A stretch of DNA of 64,000 bases from Nocardioides albus (GCF_014648255.1 NZ_BMQT01000010.1:1-64000); one strand, 5' to 3'. Positions 50,834 through 60,037 are shown, numbered from the stretch's first letter. Numbers and translations are program-made. Notes: generated from the letters alone by a model not told the origin.

Positions 50834-51985
50834 ATGGCCACACGACGGCTCGGCATCATCATGAACGGCGTCACCGGACGCATGGGCTACCGCCAGCACC
50901 TGGTACGCAGCATCCTGGCGATCCAGGAGCAGGGCGGCGTCGAGCTCTCCGACGGCACCCGGATCCTGCCCGACCCGATCCTGGTCGGACGCAATGCCGA
51001 GAAGCTCCAGGACATCGCCAAGGAGCATGGCCTGGACCGTTGGACCACCGACCTCGACGAGGCATTGGCCAACGCCGAGGACACCGTCTACTTCGACTCC
51101 CAGCTGACCAGCGTCCGCGAGACCGCCATCACCAAGGCGGTCGCGGCCGGCAAGCACGTCTACACCGAGAAGCCGATCGCCGACGACGTCGAAGGCTCGT
51201 TGCGCCTAGCGCGTCTGGCGGCCGAGGCGGGCGTGAAGAGCGGCGTCGTTCATGACAAGCTCTACCTCCCAGGCCTGCTCAAACTGCGCCGCCTGGTCGA
51301 GTCCGGGTTCTTCGGCCGCATCCTCAGCGTGCGCGGCGAGTTCGGCTACTGGGTCTTCGAGGGCGACCTGCAGCCCGCCCAGCGGCCGAGCTGGAACTAC
51401 CGCAAGGAGGACGGCGGCGGCATCGCCACCGACATGTTCCCCCACTGGAACTACGTCCTGGAGAACCTCTTCGGCAGGGTCGAGGCCGTCACCGCCAAGG
51501 TCGTCACCCACATCCCCGAGCGCTGGGACGAGAACGGTCAGAAGTACGCCGCCACCGCCGACGACTCGGCCTACGGCATCTTCGAGCTCGAGGGCGGGAT
51601 CGTCGCCCAGATCAACTCCTCGTGGGCCACCCGGGTCAACCGTGGCGAGCTCGTGGAGTTCCACGTCGACGGCACCCACGGCTCCGCCGTCGCCGGCCTG
51701 CACCACTGCGTCACCCAGGACCGCAACCTGACCCCGAAGCCGGTCTGGAACCCCGACCTGGTCGAGTCGATCCGGTTCCGCGAGCTGTGGAACGAGGTGC
51801 CCGACAACCAGCCCTTCGACAACGGCTTCAAGGCCCAGTGGGAGCAGTTCATCCGCTACGTCGAGGGCGACGGCGACCACCCCTACGACTTCATGGCGGG
51901 GGCCCGTGGCGTCAGGCTCGCCGAGGCCGGGCTCACCTCCTCGACCGAGGGCCGCCGGATCGAGCTCGGAGAGATCGAGCTGTGA
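50834..51985 (+). CDS. Gfo/Idh/MocA-family oxidoreductase
   Basis: 383 residues. N-terminal Rossmann domain: LGIIMNGVTGRMGYRQHLVR (NAD(P) motif) and VAAGKHVYTEKPIADD, the family's catalytic EKP. The C-terminal half has GGGIATDMFPHWNYVLENLFG and LEGGIVAQINSSW. These enzymes oxidise or reduce sugars and inositols at a hydroxyl group. First gene of a three-gene operon with overlapping starts (GTGA). The substrate is unknown, but the accompanying isomerase suggests a sugar acid or inositol-like compound. Confidence 0.85.
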   Translation: MATRRLGIIMNGVTGRMGYRQHLVRSILAIQEQGGVELSDGTRILPDPILVGRNAEKLQDIAKEHGLDRWTTDLDEALANAEDTVYFDSQLTSVRETAITKAVAAGKHVYTEKPIADDVEGSLRLARLAAEAGVKSGVVHDKLYLPGLLKLRRLVESGFFGRILSVRGEFGYWVFEGDLQPAQRPSWNYRKEDGGGIATDMFPHWNYVLENLFGRVEAVTAKVVTHIPERWDENGQKYAATADDSAYGIFELEGGIVAQINSSWATRVNRGELVEFHVDGTHGSAVAGLHHCVTQDRNLTPKPVWNPDLVESIRFRELWNEVPDNQPFDNGFKAQWEQFIRYVEGDGDHPYDFMAGARGVRLAEAGLTSSTEGRRIELGEIEL

Positions 51986-53166
51986 CCTCCGTACGCCTCC
52001 CCCGCCCCGACGGCGGCACCGAGCTCCACACGCTCGCGGACCCCAGGGAGTGGACGAAGCCGAGCGCGCCTTTCACCTCCCGCACCGCCTACGCCGCCGC
52101 CCATGTCGTCCCACGCACGCTCGCCGAGAACGTGCCCGGCGCCCCCGCGGACATCGACTGGGACCGTACCCTGGCCTACCGACACGAGCTGTGGTCCTAC
52201 GGTCTCGGCGTCGCCGAGGCGATGGACACCGCGCAGCGCGGCATGGGTGTCGACTGGACCGCCGCGGCCGAGCTGATCCGCCGCTCCGCCGCCGAGGCGG
52301 CCACCGTCGGCGGGTCGATCGCCTGCGGCGCCGGCACCGACCAACTCACGCTCGAGGCCGTCCCCGAGGGTAGGGCCGGCCTGGCCGCCGTCATCGACGC
52401 CTACCGCGAGCAGATGAAGGTGGTCGCCGACACCGGCGCGACCACGATCGTGATGGCCTCGCGGGCACTCGCCCGCGTCGCCCGGCATGCCGACGACTAT
52501 GCCGAGGTCTACGCGACCCTCCTCGACGAGGCCGAGAGCCCGGTCATCCTGCACTGGCTGGGCGACATGTTCGACCCCGCGCTGGCGGGCTACTGGGGCT
52601 CCTCCTCGGTCGAGGAGGCGACCGAGACGTTCCTCGACGTGATCCGGGCCCGACCCGGCAGGGTCGACGGGGTCAAGGTCTCGCTCCTCGACGCCGAGCA
52701 CGAGGTCGGGCTGCGCCGGGCGCTGCCCGGCGGCGTACGGCTCTACACGGGGGACGACTTCAACTACCCCGAGCTGATCGTCGGCGAGGGGACCGAGGAG
52801 GGCGAGTTCTCGCACGCGCTGCTCGGCATCTTCGCCGCGATCTACCCGGCGGCCTCGGCCGCACTGCAGGCGCTCGACGACGGTGATCCCGAGACGGCCA
52901 AGCAGCTGCTGGAGAGCACCCAGGCGCTCGGCCGCAAGATCTTCGAGGCGCCGACCTACTACTACAAGACCGGGATCGCGTTCCTCTCCTGGCTGGGCGG
53001 CCACCAGCCCGGCTTCTCCATGGCCGGCGGCCTGCACGCCGGTCGCTCAGTGCCCCACCTGGCCGAGGTGTTCCGGCTGGCCGACGCGGCGGGCCTGCTG
53101 ACCAGCCCCGACCTCGCGGCCGCACGTATGCGCGCCTTCCTCACCGTGCAAGGAGTCGACCAGTGA
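51982..53166 (+). CDS. DUF993 (dihydrodipicolinate synthase-like) protein
   Basis: 394 residues from a GTG overlapping the previous stop. TIM-barrel features resemble the N-acetylneuraminate lyase/DHDPS group: GSIACGAGTDQL, GATTIVMASRALARVAR, SPVILHWLGDMFDPALAGYWG, VDGVKVSLLDAEHEVGLRR (Lys in the place of the Schiff-base Lys), and RLYTGDDFNYPELIVGEG. DUF993 proteins sit in sugar oxidoreductase operons and probably cleave or dehydrate a keto-sugar intermediate. The reaction is unproven. Confidence 0.8.
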   Translation: MTSVRLPRPDGGTELHTLADPREWTKPSAPFTSRTAYAAAHVVPRTLAENVPGAPADIDWDRTLAYRHELWSYGLGVAEAMDTAQRGMGVDWTAAAELIRRSAAEAATVGGSIACGAGTDQLTLEAVPEGRAGLAAVIDAYREQMKVVADTGATTIVMASRALARVARHADDYAEVYATLLDEAESPVILHWLGDMFDPALAGYWGSSSVEEATETFLDVIRARPGRVDGVKVSLLDAEHEVGLRRALPGGVRLYTGDDFNYPELIVGEGTEEGEFSHALLGIFAAIYPAASAALQALDDGDPETAKQLLESTQALGRKIFEAPTYYYKTGIAFLSWLGGHQPGFSMAGGLHAGRSVPHLAEVFRLADAAGLLTSPDLAAARMRAFLTVQGVDQ

Positions 53167-54014
53167 CCGACGGCATCACCGGGCTGGAACGCCTCTCGCT
53201 CAACACCAAGACCACCAGCACCTGGACCCTCGCCGAGGCCGTCGACGGAGCAGCCCGAGCCGGCATCCCCGCCCTTGGGCTGTGGCGCGACCGCGTGCAC
53301 GAGGCCGGGCTGGAGAAGGCCGCCAAGCTCGTACGCGACGCCGGGCTGCGCGTCTCCTCGCTCTGCCGTGGCGGCTTCCTGACCGCATCTGATGAGGCCG
53401 GGATCGCCGGAGCGCTCGAGGACAACAAGCGGGCGATCGACGAGGCCGCGACGCTGGGCACCGACGCACTGGTGATGGTCGTCGGCGGCCTCCCCGAGGG
53501 CGACGTCGACCTGGCCGGTGCCCGGGAGCGGGTCGCCGAGCGGCTCGCCGAGCTGGCCCCGTACGCCGGTGACCACGGTGTGAAGCTGGTCCTGGAGGCG
53601 CTGCACCCGATGTACGTCGCCGACCGGGCGGTCATCTCGACCCTCGGCCAGGCGCTCGACATCGCCGCACCGCACCCCGTCGACGCGGTCGCGGTCGTCG
53701 TGGACACCTTCCACGTCTTCTGGGACCCCGACCTCGCCGCCCAGATCGAGCGGGCCGGCACAGAGGGCCGGGTCGCGGCGTATCAGGTCTGCGACTTCAA
53801 CCTGCCGATCCCCGCCGACGCGCTGCTGGCACGCGGGATGATGGGCGACGGTGTCATCGACTTCGCCTCGATCACGCGGATGGTCGCCGAGACCGGGTAC
53901 GCAGGTGATGTCGAGGTCGAGATCTTCAACGAGGCGGTCTGGGCCGCCGACCCCGACGAGGTGCTCGCCACGATGTCGCAGCGCTACCGCGACCTCGTGC
54001 TGCCTCATCTGTGA
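53163..54014 (+). CDS. Sugar phosphate isomerase/epimerase (AP endonuclease 2-like)
   Basis: 283 residues from a GTG overlapping the previous gene by four bases. Xylose-isomerase-like TIM barrel: metal site residues in LVLEALHPM (Glu), VVVDTFHVFWDPDL (Asp/His), YQVCDFN and VEVEIFNEAVW (Glu). The enzyme probably interconverts keto and aldo forms of the operon's sugar intermediate. It ends before a strong terminator hairpin. The length and the four-ligand site are complete. Confidence 0.85.
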   Translation: MTDGITGLERLSLNTKTTSTWTLAEAVDGAARAGIPALGLWRDRVHEAGLEKAAKLVRDAGLRVSSLCRGGFLTASDEAGIAGALEDNKRAIDEAATLGTDALVMVVGGLPEGDVDLAGARERVAERLAELAPYAGDHGVKLVLEALHPMYVADRAVISTLGQALDIAAPHPVDAVAVVVDTFHVFWDPDLAAQIERAGTEGRVAAYQVCDFNLPIPADALLARGMMGDGVIDFASITRMVAETGYAGDVEVEIFNEAVWAADPDEVLATMSQRYRDLVLPHL

Positions 54015-54021
54015 GAGAAAA

Positions 54022-54053
54022 CGCCGCCGAGCTGCTCTCACAGCTCGGCGGCG
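54022..54053 (+). terminator. Terminator of the sugar operon
   Basis: CGCCGCCGAGCTG (54022-54034) pairs perfectly with CAGCTCGGCGGCG (54041-54053) around a 6-nt loop, 7 bp after the stop codon. Confidence 0.8.
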
Positions 54054-54059
54054 AACTCG

Positions 54060-54129
54060 TGTAACACGTCGTTCGTAGGACTATCCGGTCGTTATAAAAG
54101 GCGAGTAGACCTACGAACAGCGTGTTACA
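54060..54129. repeat. 70-bp inverted repeat between convergent genes
   Basis: TGTAACACGTCGTTCGTAGG (54060-54079) pairs with CCTACGAACAGCGTGTTACA (54110-54129) in 18 of 20 positions. The loop is 30 bp and AT-richer, with TTATAAAAGG. It sits between the two convergent operons, right after the GC-rich terminator and 13 bp before the rhaS stop. It may act as a terminator of the leftward transcript or be a small mobile or protein-binding element. Confidence 0.65.
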
Positions 54130-54142
54130 GCGAGCGGAGCGC

Positions 54143-55174
54143 TCAGAAGTCGAAGTCGTCGATGTTCGACTCGTCGAAGACCGTCGGCTCGCCCAGGACC
54201 ACTACGCCGTCGGCGCCTACGGTGTATTCACCCAGGTCACCGGCCTCGAACTTGTCGCCCTCCTTGCCCTCGATGTCACCCGAGGCGAGCGCGTCGGCCG
54301 CGTAGGCCGACAGGTAGCCGAGCTGCTCCGGGTCCCACAGCGCGAAGCCCTTGACGGTGCCGTCCTTGACGTACTCCCGCATCTGGTTCGGGGTGCCGAG
54401 GCCGGTCAGCGCGACCTTGCCCTTGTACTCCGAGTCGGAGAGGTAGCGCGCGGCCGCGGCGATGCCGACCGTGGTCGGGCTGATGATGCCCTTGAGGTTC
54501 GGGTGGGACTGCAGCAGACCGGCGGTCTTGTCGAACGACTTCTGGTCGTCGTCGTCGCCGTAGACGGTCTGGACGAGCTTGATGTCGGGGTGGCTGGCGG
54601 CCAGCTCCTCCTCCATCAGCTTGATCCACTCGTTCTGGTTGGTGGCGTTGGCCGCCGCGGAGAGGATCGCGATCTCGCCCTTGCCGCCGATCTGCTCGGC
54701 GATCAGGTCCACCTGGCTCTTGGCGATGCCGGCGGCGTCGGCCTGGCTGACGAAGACGTCACGGAACTGCGGCTCCGTGTCGGAGTCCATCGTGACGACC
54801 TTGGTGCCGGCGTTGCGGGCCTCCTCGAGGGCGTCACCGATGGCGGTCGGGTCGTTGGCCGAGACGACGAGCGCGCCGGCACGCTGCTGGGTCGCGGTGT
54901 TGATGAAGCTGACCTGGGAGTCGGGGGTCGACTCGGTGGGGCCCACCTGCTTCCACGTGGTCCCGATCTCGTCGGCGGCCTTCTTGCCGCCGGTGTCGGA
55001 AGCGTCGAAGTAGGGGTTGCCGAGGTTCTTCGGGATGAAGGTGATGCTGCTGGTGTCGCCGCCACCCTCTCCATCGTCACCGCTGTCGCTCCCGCCGCCG
55101 CAGGCGGATAGGGCGAGGCCGAGGGCCGCAACGATGGCGACGGCACTGCCTGCGCGTCGGAACTTGCTGGTCAT
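54143..55174 (-). CDS. rhaS: Rhamnose ABC transporter substrate-binding lipoprotein
   Basis: 343 residues from the ATG at 55174 (CGGAGTGAG upstream; a longer frame to 55240 is the tail of the permease region). Signal peptide with lipobox (ALGLALSAC). The periplasmic-binding fold of ribose type follows: ITFIPKNLGNPYFDASDTGGKKAADE, ALVVSANDPTAIGDAL, VVTMDSDTEP, and GLGTPNQMREYVKDG near the C-terminus. It captures L-rhamnose outside the membrane for the two permeases. It is the last gene of the importer operon. Confidence 0.9.
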   Translation of the reverse strand: MTSKFRRAGSAVAIVAALGLALSACGGGSDSGDDGEGGGDTSSITFIPKNLGNPYFDASDTGGKKAADEIGTTWKQVGPTESTPDSQVSFINTATQQRAGALVVSANDPTAIGDALEEARNAGTKVVTMDSDTEPQFRDVFVSQADAAGIAKSQVDLIAEQIGGKGEIAILSAAANATNQNEWIKLMEEELAASHPDIKLVQTVYGDDDDQKSFDKTAGLLQSHPNLKGIISPTTVGIAAAARYLSDSEYKGKVALTGLGTPNQMREYVKDGTVKGFALWDPEQLGYLSAYAADALASGDIEGKEGDKFEAGDLGEYTVGADGVVVLGEPTVFDESNIDDFDF

Positions 55175-55175
55175 G

Positions 55176-56273
55176 TCACTCACTCCGGTTTCTTTGAGGA
55201 GACTGCTTTGAGGATGGTTCGTCCGAGCTGTGTTCGCCACGTTCGTTGGGCGCCCGATAGGTGCCGACGATGCGACCGGTCCAACCGAGAACGCTGGCCG
55301 CGATGACCGCTGCGATGAGAAGTACGCCGGTGATGATCTGGATGATGTTGGCGCTGAGTCCGTCCAGGCGCAGCGCGCTGCCGATGGTTCCGATCAGGAC
55401 GACGCCGGCGATGACGCCGGGGATGGCGCCGCGGCCACCGAAGATGGAGACCCCGCCGAGCAGCACCGCCGCCACGACCTGGAGCTCCAGGCCGGTCGCG
55501 TTGTCGCCCCGCGCGCTGCCGTAGCGCAGCGTGAAGTAGATCCCTGCGAGCCCCGAGACGAGCCCGCTGAGCGTGAACAGGATCAGCTTCGTACGGTCGA
55601 CGTTGACGCCGGAGAAACGCGCCGCGTCCTTGCTGAGACCAGCGGCGAAGATCCCTCGACCGAAGGGCGTGAAGTGCAGGATCACGGCGAAGATCAGGAT
55701 CAGTACGACCAGCGGGATCGTCATCAGCGGGATCTGGGTGTCGCCGATCCGGGCCTGGACGGCGTCGCCCCAGGAGTCGGGCCAGTCGGTGATCGCGGTC
55801 GTGCCGAGCGCGCCGACCGCGATGCCGCGGAAGAGCGCCATGGTGCCGATCGTGACGGCCAGCGACGGCAGTCCGAAGCGGGTGACGAGCACCCCGTTGA
55901 ACGCTCCCGCGACCGCGCAGGCGAGCAGGGCGAGCACCATCGCGGCGACCATCGGCACGCCCTCGCGGTGCAGCACCCCGAACAGGACGCTGGAGAGCCC
56001 GACGACGCTCGCCACCGAGAGGTCGATCTCGCCGGTGATGATGATCAGCGTCATCGGCAGCGCGATCAACAGGATCGGGGTGATGTCCAGGACCAGGAAG
56101 TAGACCGTGATCGGGTCGGAGAAGTTGAGGATCGCGATCGAGGCGTACGTCCACACGACCACGAGCAGGGCGATGATCGCGGCGTCCCTGGTCATCAGGG
56201 TGCGCTGCCACCACGGCTTGGCGTGAGCGGCGTACGTCCGGGCCGGCGCCTTCTCGGAGAGCAGGCTCGTCAT
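55176..56273 (-). CDS. rhaQ: Rhamnose ABC transporter permease 2
   Basis: 365 residues. About eight to ten membrane helices of the BPD_transp_2 (RbsC) family; the EAA-like signature region includes TGEIDLSVASVVGLSSVLFG and GGVSIFGGRGAIPGVIAG. The C-terminal tail of about 25 residues is Ser/Arg-rich and hydrophilic. It starts at an ATG overlapping the previous gene's TGA by four bases. Works with the other permease to pass the sugar. Which of the two is RhaP and which RhaQ cannot be fixed from sequence. Confidence 0.88.
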   Translation of the reverse strand: MTSLLSEKAPARTYAAHAKPWWQRTLMTRDAAIIALLVVVWTYASIAILNFSDPITVYFLVLDITPILLIALPMTLIIITGEIDLSVASVVGLSSVLFGVLHREGVPMVAAMVLALLACAVAGAFNGVLVTRFGLPSLAVTIGTMALFRGIAVGALGTTAITDWPDSWGDAVQARIGDTQIPLMTIPLVVLILIFAVILHFTPFGRGIFAAGLSKDAARFSGVNVDRTKLILFTLSGLVSGLAGIYFTLRYGSARGDNATGLELQVVAAVLLGGVSIFGGRGAIPGVIAGVVLIGTIGSALRLDGLSANIIQIITGVLLIAAVIAASVLGWTGRIVGTYRAPNERGEHSSDEPSSKQSPQRNRSE

Positions 56274-57313
56274 GCTTCTTCCCTCTCTGCGAGGAGCTTG
56301 TCGTGCTGACGGCGGGCGAAGTAGCGGTCCAGGACGATCGCACCGATGATCAGCGCGCCGACGACGGCCTGCTGCCAGAAGTCGGGGATGCCCAGGACCG
56401 GGAGCGCCCGGTTGATGGTGGTGAGGAGGTACGCCCCGAGAGCCGCCCCGAGGACAGTGCCGCTGCCGCCGAAGATGGCCACGCCACCCACGACCGCGGC
56501 GCCGACGGCCTCGAGCTCGATGCCTTGGCCGACACCGGAGCTGATGGTGCCGTAGCGGGAGACGTACAGGATCCCGGCGAGGCCGGCGAGCGCACCCGAG
56601 GTGGCGAACGCCTGCAGGACCCGGCGCTTGTCGCGCAGCCCGTAGAGGGTGGCGGCGTCGGGGTCGGAGCCGATCGCGTAGAACTCGCGCCCGACCCGGG
56701 TGGAGCGCATCAGGTAGATCGCGGCGGCCAGCAGCACGAACGAGATCCAGGCGAGATTGGGGATGAACAGGAACGATCCCGTGCCGAAGTCGAGCAGCCC
56801 GGGCGGGATGTCGGAGGCATTGATCCGGTCGCTGCCGGCCCACTCGAGCATGATGCCGCGGTAGATGTAGAGCGTGCCGAGGGTGATGACCAGCGCCGGC
56901 ACCTTGGCGAAGGCGACCAGCGCCCCGTTGATCAGGCCGAGCACGGCACCCGCGGCGACGGCGATCAGGACGACCAGGATCACCGGGAGCCCGGTGTCGA
57001 GGAAGAGCCGCCCGGCCAGGTAGGCCGTGAGCCCGAGCGTCGAGCCGACGCTGAGGTCGACGTTGCGGGTGACGATCACCATCGCCTGGCCGATGGCCAG
57101 GCAGACGAGGATCGCGGGGGTCAGCGTGAGGTCGCGCCAGCCGTCCGTGCTGAACAGGAAGTTCGGGTTCACCGCCGTGGTGACCACGAGCAGGGCGACG
57201 AAGGCGACGGCGATGCCGGTCTCGCGCTGCTTGAGGAGCCAGGTCAGCCTGCCGGCTGCTCGGTGTCGCGGCTGCGGCGCGGCCGGTGCGGGCGCGTCGA
57301 GCGTGGTGGTCAT
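56270..57313 (-). CDS. rhaP: Rhamnose ABC transporter permease 1
   Basis: 347 residues, RbsC-type permease with helices from about residue 30 onward; signature VTRNVDLSVGSTLGLTAYLAG and VGGVAIFGGSGTVLGAALGAYLL. The N-terminus is Ala/Pro-rich and cytoplasmic. Its ATG overlaps the ATPase stop by four bases. Together with the second permease it forms the channel of a ribose-type importer. The P/Q naming is by order. Confidence 0.88.
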   Translation of the reverse strand: MTTTLDAPAPAAPQPRHRAAGRLTWLLKQRETGIAVAFVALLVVTTAVNPNFLFSTDGWRDLTLTPAILVCLAIGQAMVIVTRNVDLSVGSTLGLTAYLAGRLFLDTGLPVILVVLIAVAAGAVLGLINGALVAFAKVPALVITLGTLYIYRGIMLEWAGSDRINASDIPPGLLDFGTGSFLFIPNLAWISFVLLAAAIYLMRSTRVGREFYAIGSDPDAATLYGLRDKRRVLQAFATSGALAGLAGILYVSRYGTISSGVGQGIELEAVGAAVVGGVAIFGGSGTVLGAALGAYLLTTINRALPVLGIPDFWQQAVVGALIIGAIVLDRYFARRQHDKLLAEREEA

Positions 57314-58836
57314 GATGCCTCGCTGACGTTCAGGGTGGTGGAGTGGTGGGCCGTCGCCGCGCGCATGACGGCCTCGGGGGTCGCCTCCGCGCGGCTCAGC
57401 TCGGCCGTCTGGTGACCCTCGCTGAGGACGATCACCCGGTCGGCCATACCGAGCACCTCGGGGAGCTCGGAGGAGATCATCAGGATCCCGAGACCCTCCT
57501 GCGCGAGGGTCGAGAGCAGGCGGTGGACCTCGGACTTGGTGCCGACGTCGATGCCTCGGGTGGGCTCGTCGATGATCAGCACCTTCGGCTGGGTCGAGAG
57601 CCACTTGGCCAGGACGACCTTCTGCTGGTTGCCGCCCGAGAGCGTGCCGGCCAGGGTGTCGAGCGTCGCCGCCTTGACCTCGAGCCGGGCGGCCCAGTCT
57701 GCGGCCGAGCGGTTCTCGATGCCGGTGCTGATCAGCCCGGTGCGTGCGAGCCGGCCGCGGGTCGGCAGGGTGATGTTGCGCGAGATCGGCGCGTCGAGGA
57801 CGAGACCGTGCTGGCGGCGATCCTCGGGGACGAACGCCAGCCCCATCTCGATCGCTCGTCGCGGGTCACCCGGCGGGACCGGCTGCCCGTCGAGAGTGAC
57901 CTCGCCGGACTCGTAGGGGTCGACACCGAAGATCGCCTGTGCGACCTCGCTGCGTCCAGCGCCGACGAGTCCCGCCAGGCCGACGATCTCGCCTTCGCGG
58001 ACGGTGAGGCTGATGTCGTGGAACAGCCCGGTGCGGGTGAGGCCTTTGACCTCGAGCAGCGGCTTGCCGACGGTCGCCTCGAGCTTCGGGTAGAGGTCGG
58101 AGACCTCGCGCCCGACGAGCCGCTGGACGATCTCGTCCTCGGTGACCGCCGAGATGGGGTCGGTGGAGATGTAGGCGCCGTCGCGCATCACCGTGATCGT
58201 GTCGCAGAGCGCGAACACCTCGTCGAAGCGGTGCGAGATGAAGACGACCGCGCAGCCCTGGTCGCGCAGCGTGCGCGCCACGCTCATCAGCCGCTCGACC
58301 TCGTTGCCCGAGAGGGCCGCGGTCGGCTCGTCCATGATCAGGACCTTGGCGTCGAGCGAGAGCGCCTTGGCGATCTCGATCAGCTGCTGGTCGGCGATCG
58401 AGAGGCCCTCGGTCGGGCGGTCGGGCTCGATCGGGACACCGAGCCTGGCGAAGAGCTCGACGACCTCGGTGCGCATCGCGGCGCGGTCGATCCGGCCCCA
58501 GCGGTTGGTCGGCTGGCGCCCCATGAAGATGTTCTCGGTGACCGAGAGGTCGGGGAAGAGGGTCGGCTCCTGGTAGATGACCGCGACGCCGGCCTGCTTG
58601 GCGTCGGCGGTGTTGCGGAAGTCGACCTGTTCCCCGGAGAGCAGGTAGTCGCCGGCGTCGCGGCGATAGAGCCCGGCGACGATCTTGACCAGGGTCGACT
58701 TCCCGGCACCGTTCTCCCCCACGAGCGCGTGGATGGATCCGGCCTCGACCCGGAGGCAGCCGGACCGGAGGGCGCGTACGGGGCCGAAGGACTTGGCCAC
58801 GTCCCGCAGCTCCAGTGCGGCGGGTGTGTCCGGCAT
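57310..58836 (-). CDS. rhaT: Rhamnose ABC transporter ATPase (two nucleotide-binding domains)
   Basis: 508 residues, two fused ABC domains as in RbsA. Domain 1: Walker A GENGAGKST (near 40), signature LSIADQQLIEIAKAL (degenerate), Walker B VLIMDEPTAAL. Domain 2: Walker A-like GLVGAGRSE, signature LSGGNQQKVVLAKWL, Walker B VLIIDEPTRGID. It powers the importer. First gene of the importer operon and 15 bp downstream of the operator TTGAAAGGTTTCAA, identical to that of rhaI, which ties it to rhamnose. The symbol follows rhizobial usage. Confidence 0.88.
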   Translation of the reverse strand: MPDTPAALELRDVAKSFGPVRALRSGCLRVEAGSIHALVGENGAGKSTLVKIVAGLYRRDAGDYLLSGEQVDFRNTADAKQAGVAVIYQEPTLFPDLSVTENIFMGRQPTNRWGRIDRAAMRTEVVELFARLGVPIEPDRPTEGLSIADQQLIEIAKALSLDAKVLIMDEPTAALSGNEVERLMSVARTLRDQGCAVVFISHRFDEVFALCDTITVMRDGAYISTDPISAVTEDEIVQRLVGREVSDLYPKLEATVGKPLLEVKGLTRTGLFHDISLTVREGEIVGLAGLVGAGRSEVAQAIFGVDPYESGEVTLDGQPVPPGDPRRAIEMGLAFVPEDRRQHGLVLDAPISRNITLPTRGRLARTGLISTGIENRSAADWAARLEVKAATLDTLAGTLSGGNQQKVVLAKWLSTQPKVLIIDEPTRGIDVGTKSEVHRLLSTLAQEGLGILMISSELPEVLGMADRVIVLSEGHQTAELSRAEATPEAVMRAATAHHSTTLNVSEAS

Positions 58837-58851
58837 GGGCAGCTCCTCGAA

Positions 58852-58865
58852 TTGAAAGGTTTCAA
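58852..58865 (-). promoter_or_regulatory. LacI-type operator upstream of the importer operon
   Basis: TTGAAAGGTTTCAA, identical to the rhaI operator, 15 bp upstream of the ATPase ATG. Confidence 0.8.
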
Positions 58866-59014
58866 GCCTGGTTTACGCTAGTGATGGCAATCACATACGT
58901 CAACACTCTTCGGCTGCTAATTTGAGCAAGGTTCGGACTTTGTCCTCGGGCCGGACCGACGACCACACACGGCCGGAGGGGAATCTCGCCGCGTCACAGA
59001 GCGTTGAGAGCCCC

Positions 59015-59731
59015 ATGCACGCACTCTGGGTATGGGCTCATCCGCACGCGGCATCGCTCAACGGACGGCTGCGGGAGGTGGGCATCAGCGCCCTCGACGC
59101 GACCGGCTGGAGCGTCGACGAGATCGATCTCTATCGTGAAGGTTTCAATCCGCTTCTCGTGGAGCGAGGCGAGGCCGACGTACGTCACCACCAGGACCGC
59201 CTCAGCCGAGCTGATCTGCTGGTCGTCCAGTTCCCGCTGTGGTGGTATTCGGTGCCGGCCGTCCTCAAGGGCTGGATCGACCGGGTCTTCGAGTCGGGGT
59301 TCGCCTTCGACGTACCTGACCCGGAGACCGGCAAGCCGCTCAAGTACGGCAAGGGCGGGCTGGCCGGCAAGCGTGCCCTGACCGTCGTCACCGCCGGCGA
59401 CCGGGCCGCGACCCTCGGGCCACGCGGGATCAGCGGTGACATCGAGGACGTCTTGTGGCCCCTGCTGCACGGCACCTTCTGGTACACCGGGATGGACCCG
59501 CTGCGTCCCCACCTGATCACCACTGCCGACGAGGTGGACGCTTCGACCATGGCGCAGATCGAGGCCGACCTGCGCGTGCGTCTCGAAGGGGTGATGACGG
59601 AGCGGCAGATCGACTACCGCCCCATGACCGAGGAGCACTACGACCACACGATCAGGCTCCACGACTCGGTGGCACCCGGGGACGAGGCGCTGAGCGCCCA
59701 CCGCCAGAGCGGATCGGAAACGCCCGGATAG
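59015..59731 (+). CDS. Flavodoxin-fold NAD(P)H oxidoreductase (quinone reductase type)
   Basis: 238 residues from the ATG at 59015 (a longer frame begins near 58922). ALWVWAHPHAASLNGRLREV is the FMN/FAD-binding start of NQO1/MdaB-like proteins, and LVVQFPLWWYSVPAVLKGWIDRVF is the highly conserved second block. GKRALTVVTAGDRAATLGPRG and GTFWYTGMDPL complete the fold. It probably reduces quinones or nitro compounds by two electrons in the cytoplasm. Not linked to rhamnose use by operator or strand. Confidence 0.85.
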   Translation: MHALWVWAHPHAASLNGRLREVGISALDATGWSVDEIDLYREGFNPLLVERGEADVRHHQDRLSRADLLVVQFPLWWYSVPAVLKGWIDRVFESGFAFDVPDPETGKPLKYGKGGLAGKRALTVVTAGDRAATLGPRGISGDIEDVLWPLLHGTFWYTGMDPLRPHLITTADEVDASTMAQIEADLRVRLEGVMTERQIDYRPMTEEHYDHTIRLHDSVAPGDEALSAHRQSGSETPG

Positions 59732-59821
59732 CAACGGTTGCCACCGGAAGCCGCTCGATGCGCTCTAATGGCCCCTGAGCGGGGTCGATCGGGGATCCTG
59801 CAGGCGGTAGAGGTGGTTACG

Positions 59822-60037
59822 TTGGCACAGGATCCGTACAAGCCACGGACACCGATCATCGGGATGGTGATGGTGTTCTCGGCCCTGGCGATCGTCGGGG
59901 TGACGGCGTATCTGCATCTGGGCTGGTGGTCGTTGATCGGCTACGCGGTCGCCGCGGTCGTCGCCGTGGTCGGCGGATGGCTCCTCTTCAAGGACGTCCC
60001 CGAGCCACCGCACTCCGGACCGGGAGCGAGCCGATGA
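59822..60037 (+). CDS. Small membrane protein
   Basis: 71 residues from a TTG chosen because GAGGTGG lies seven bases upstream. Two membrane helices (about 13-30 IGMVMVFSALAIVGVTAY and 34-52 WWSLIGYAVAAVVAVVGGWL) form a hairpin, with a short cytoplasmic tail. Its stop overlaps the permease ATG by four bases, so the two are translationally coupled and may interact. The family is not recognised. Confidence 0.65.
   Translation: MAQDPYKPRTPIIGMVMVFSALAIVGVTAYLHLGWWSLIGYAVAAVVAVVGGWLLFKDVPEPPHSGPGASR

Noticed and set aside
59738..59821. Longer start for the small membrane protein
   Set aside because: No ribosome site at the upstream starts; the TTG at 59822 has GAGGTGG at a suitable distance.
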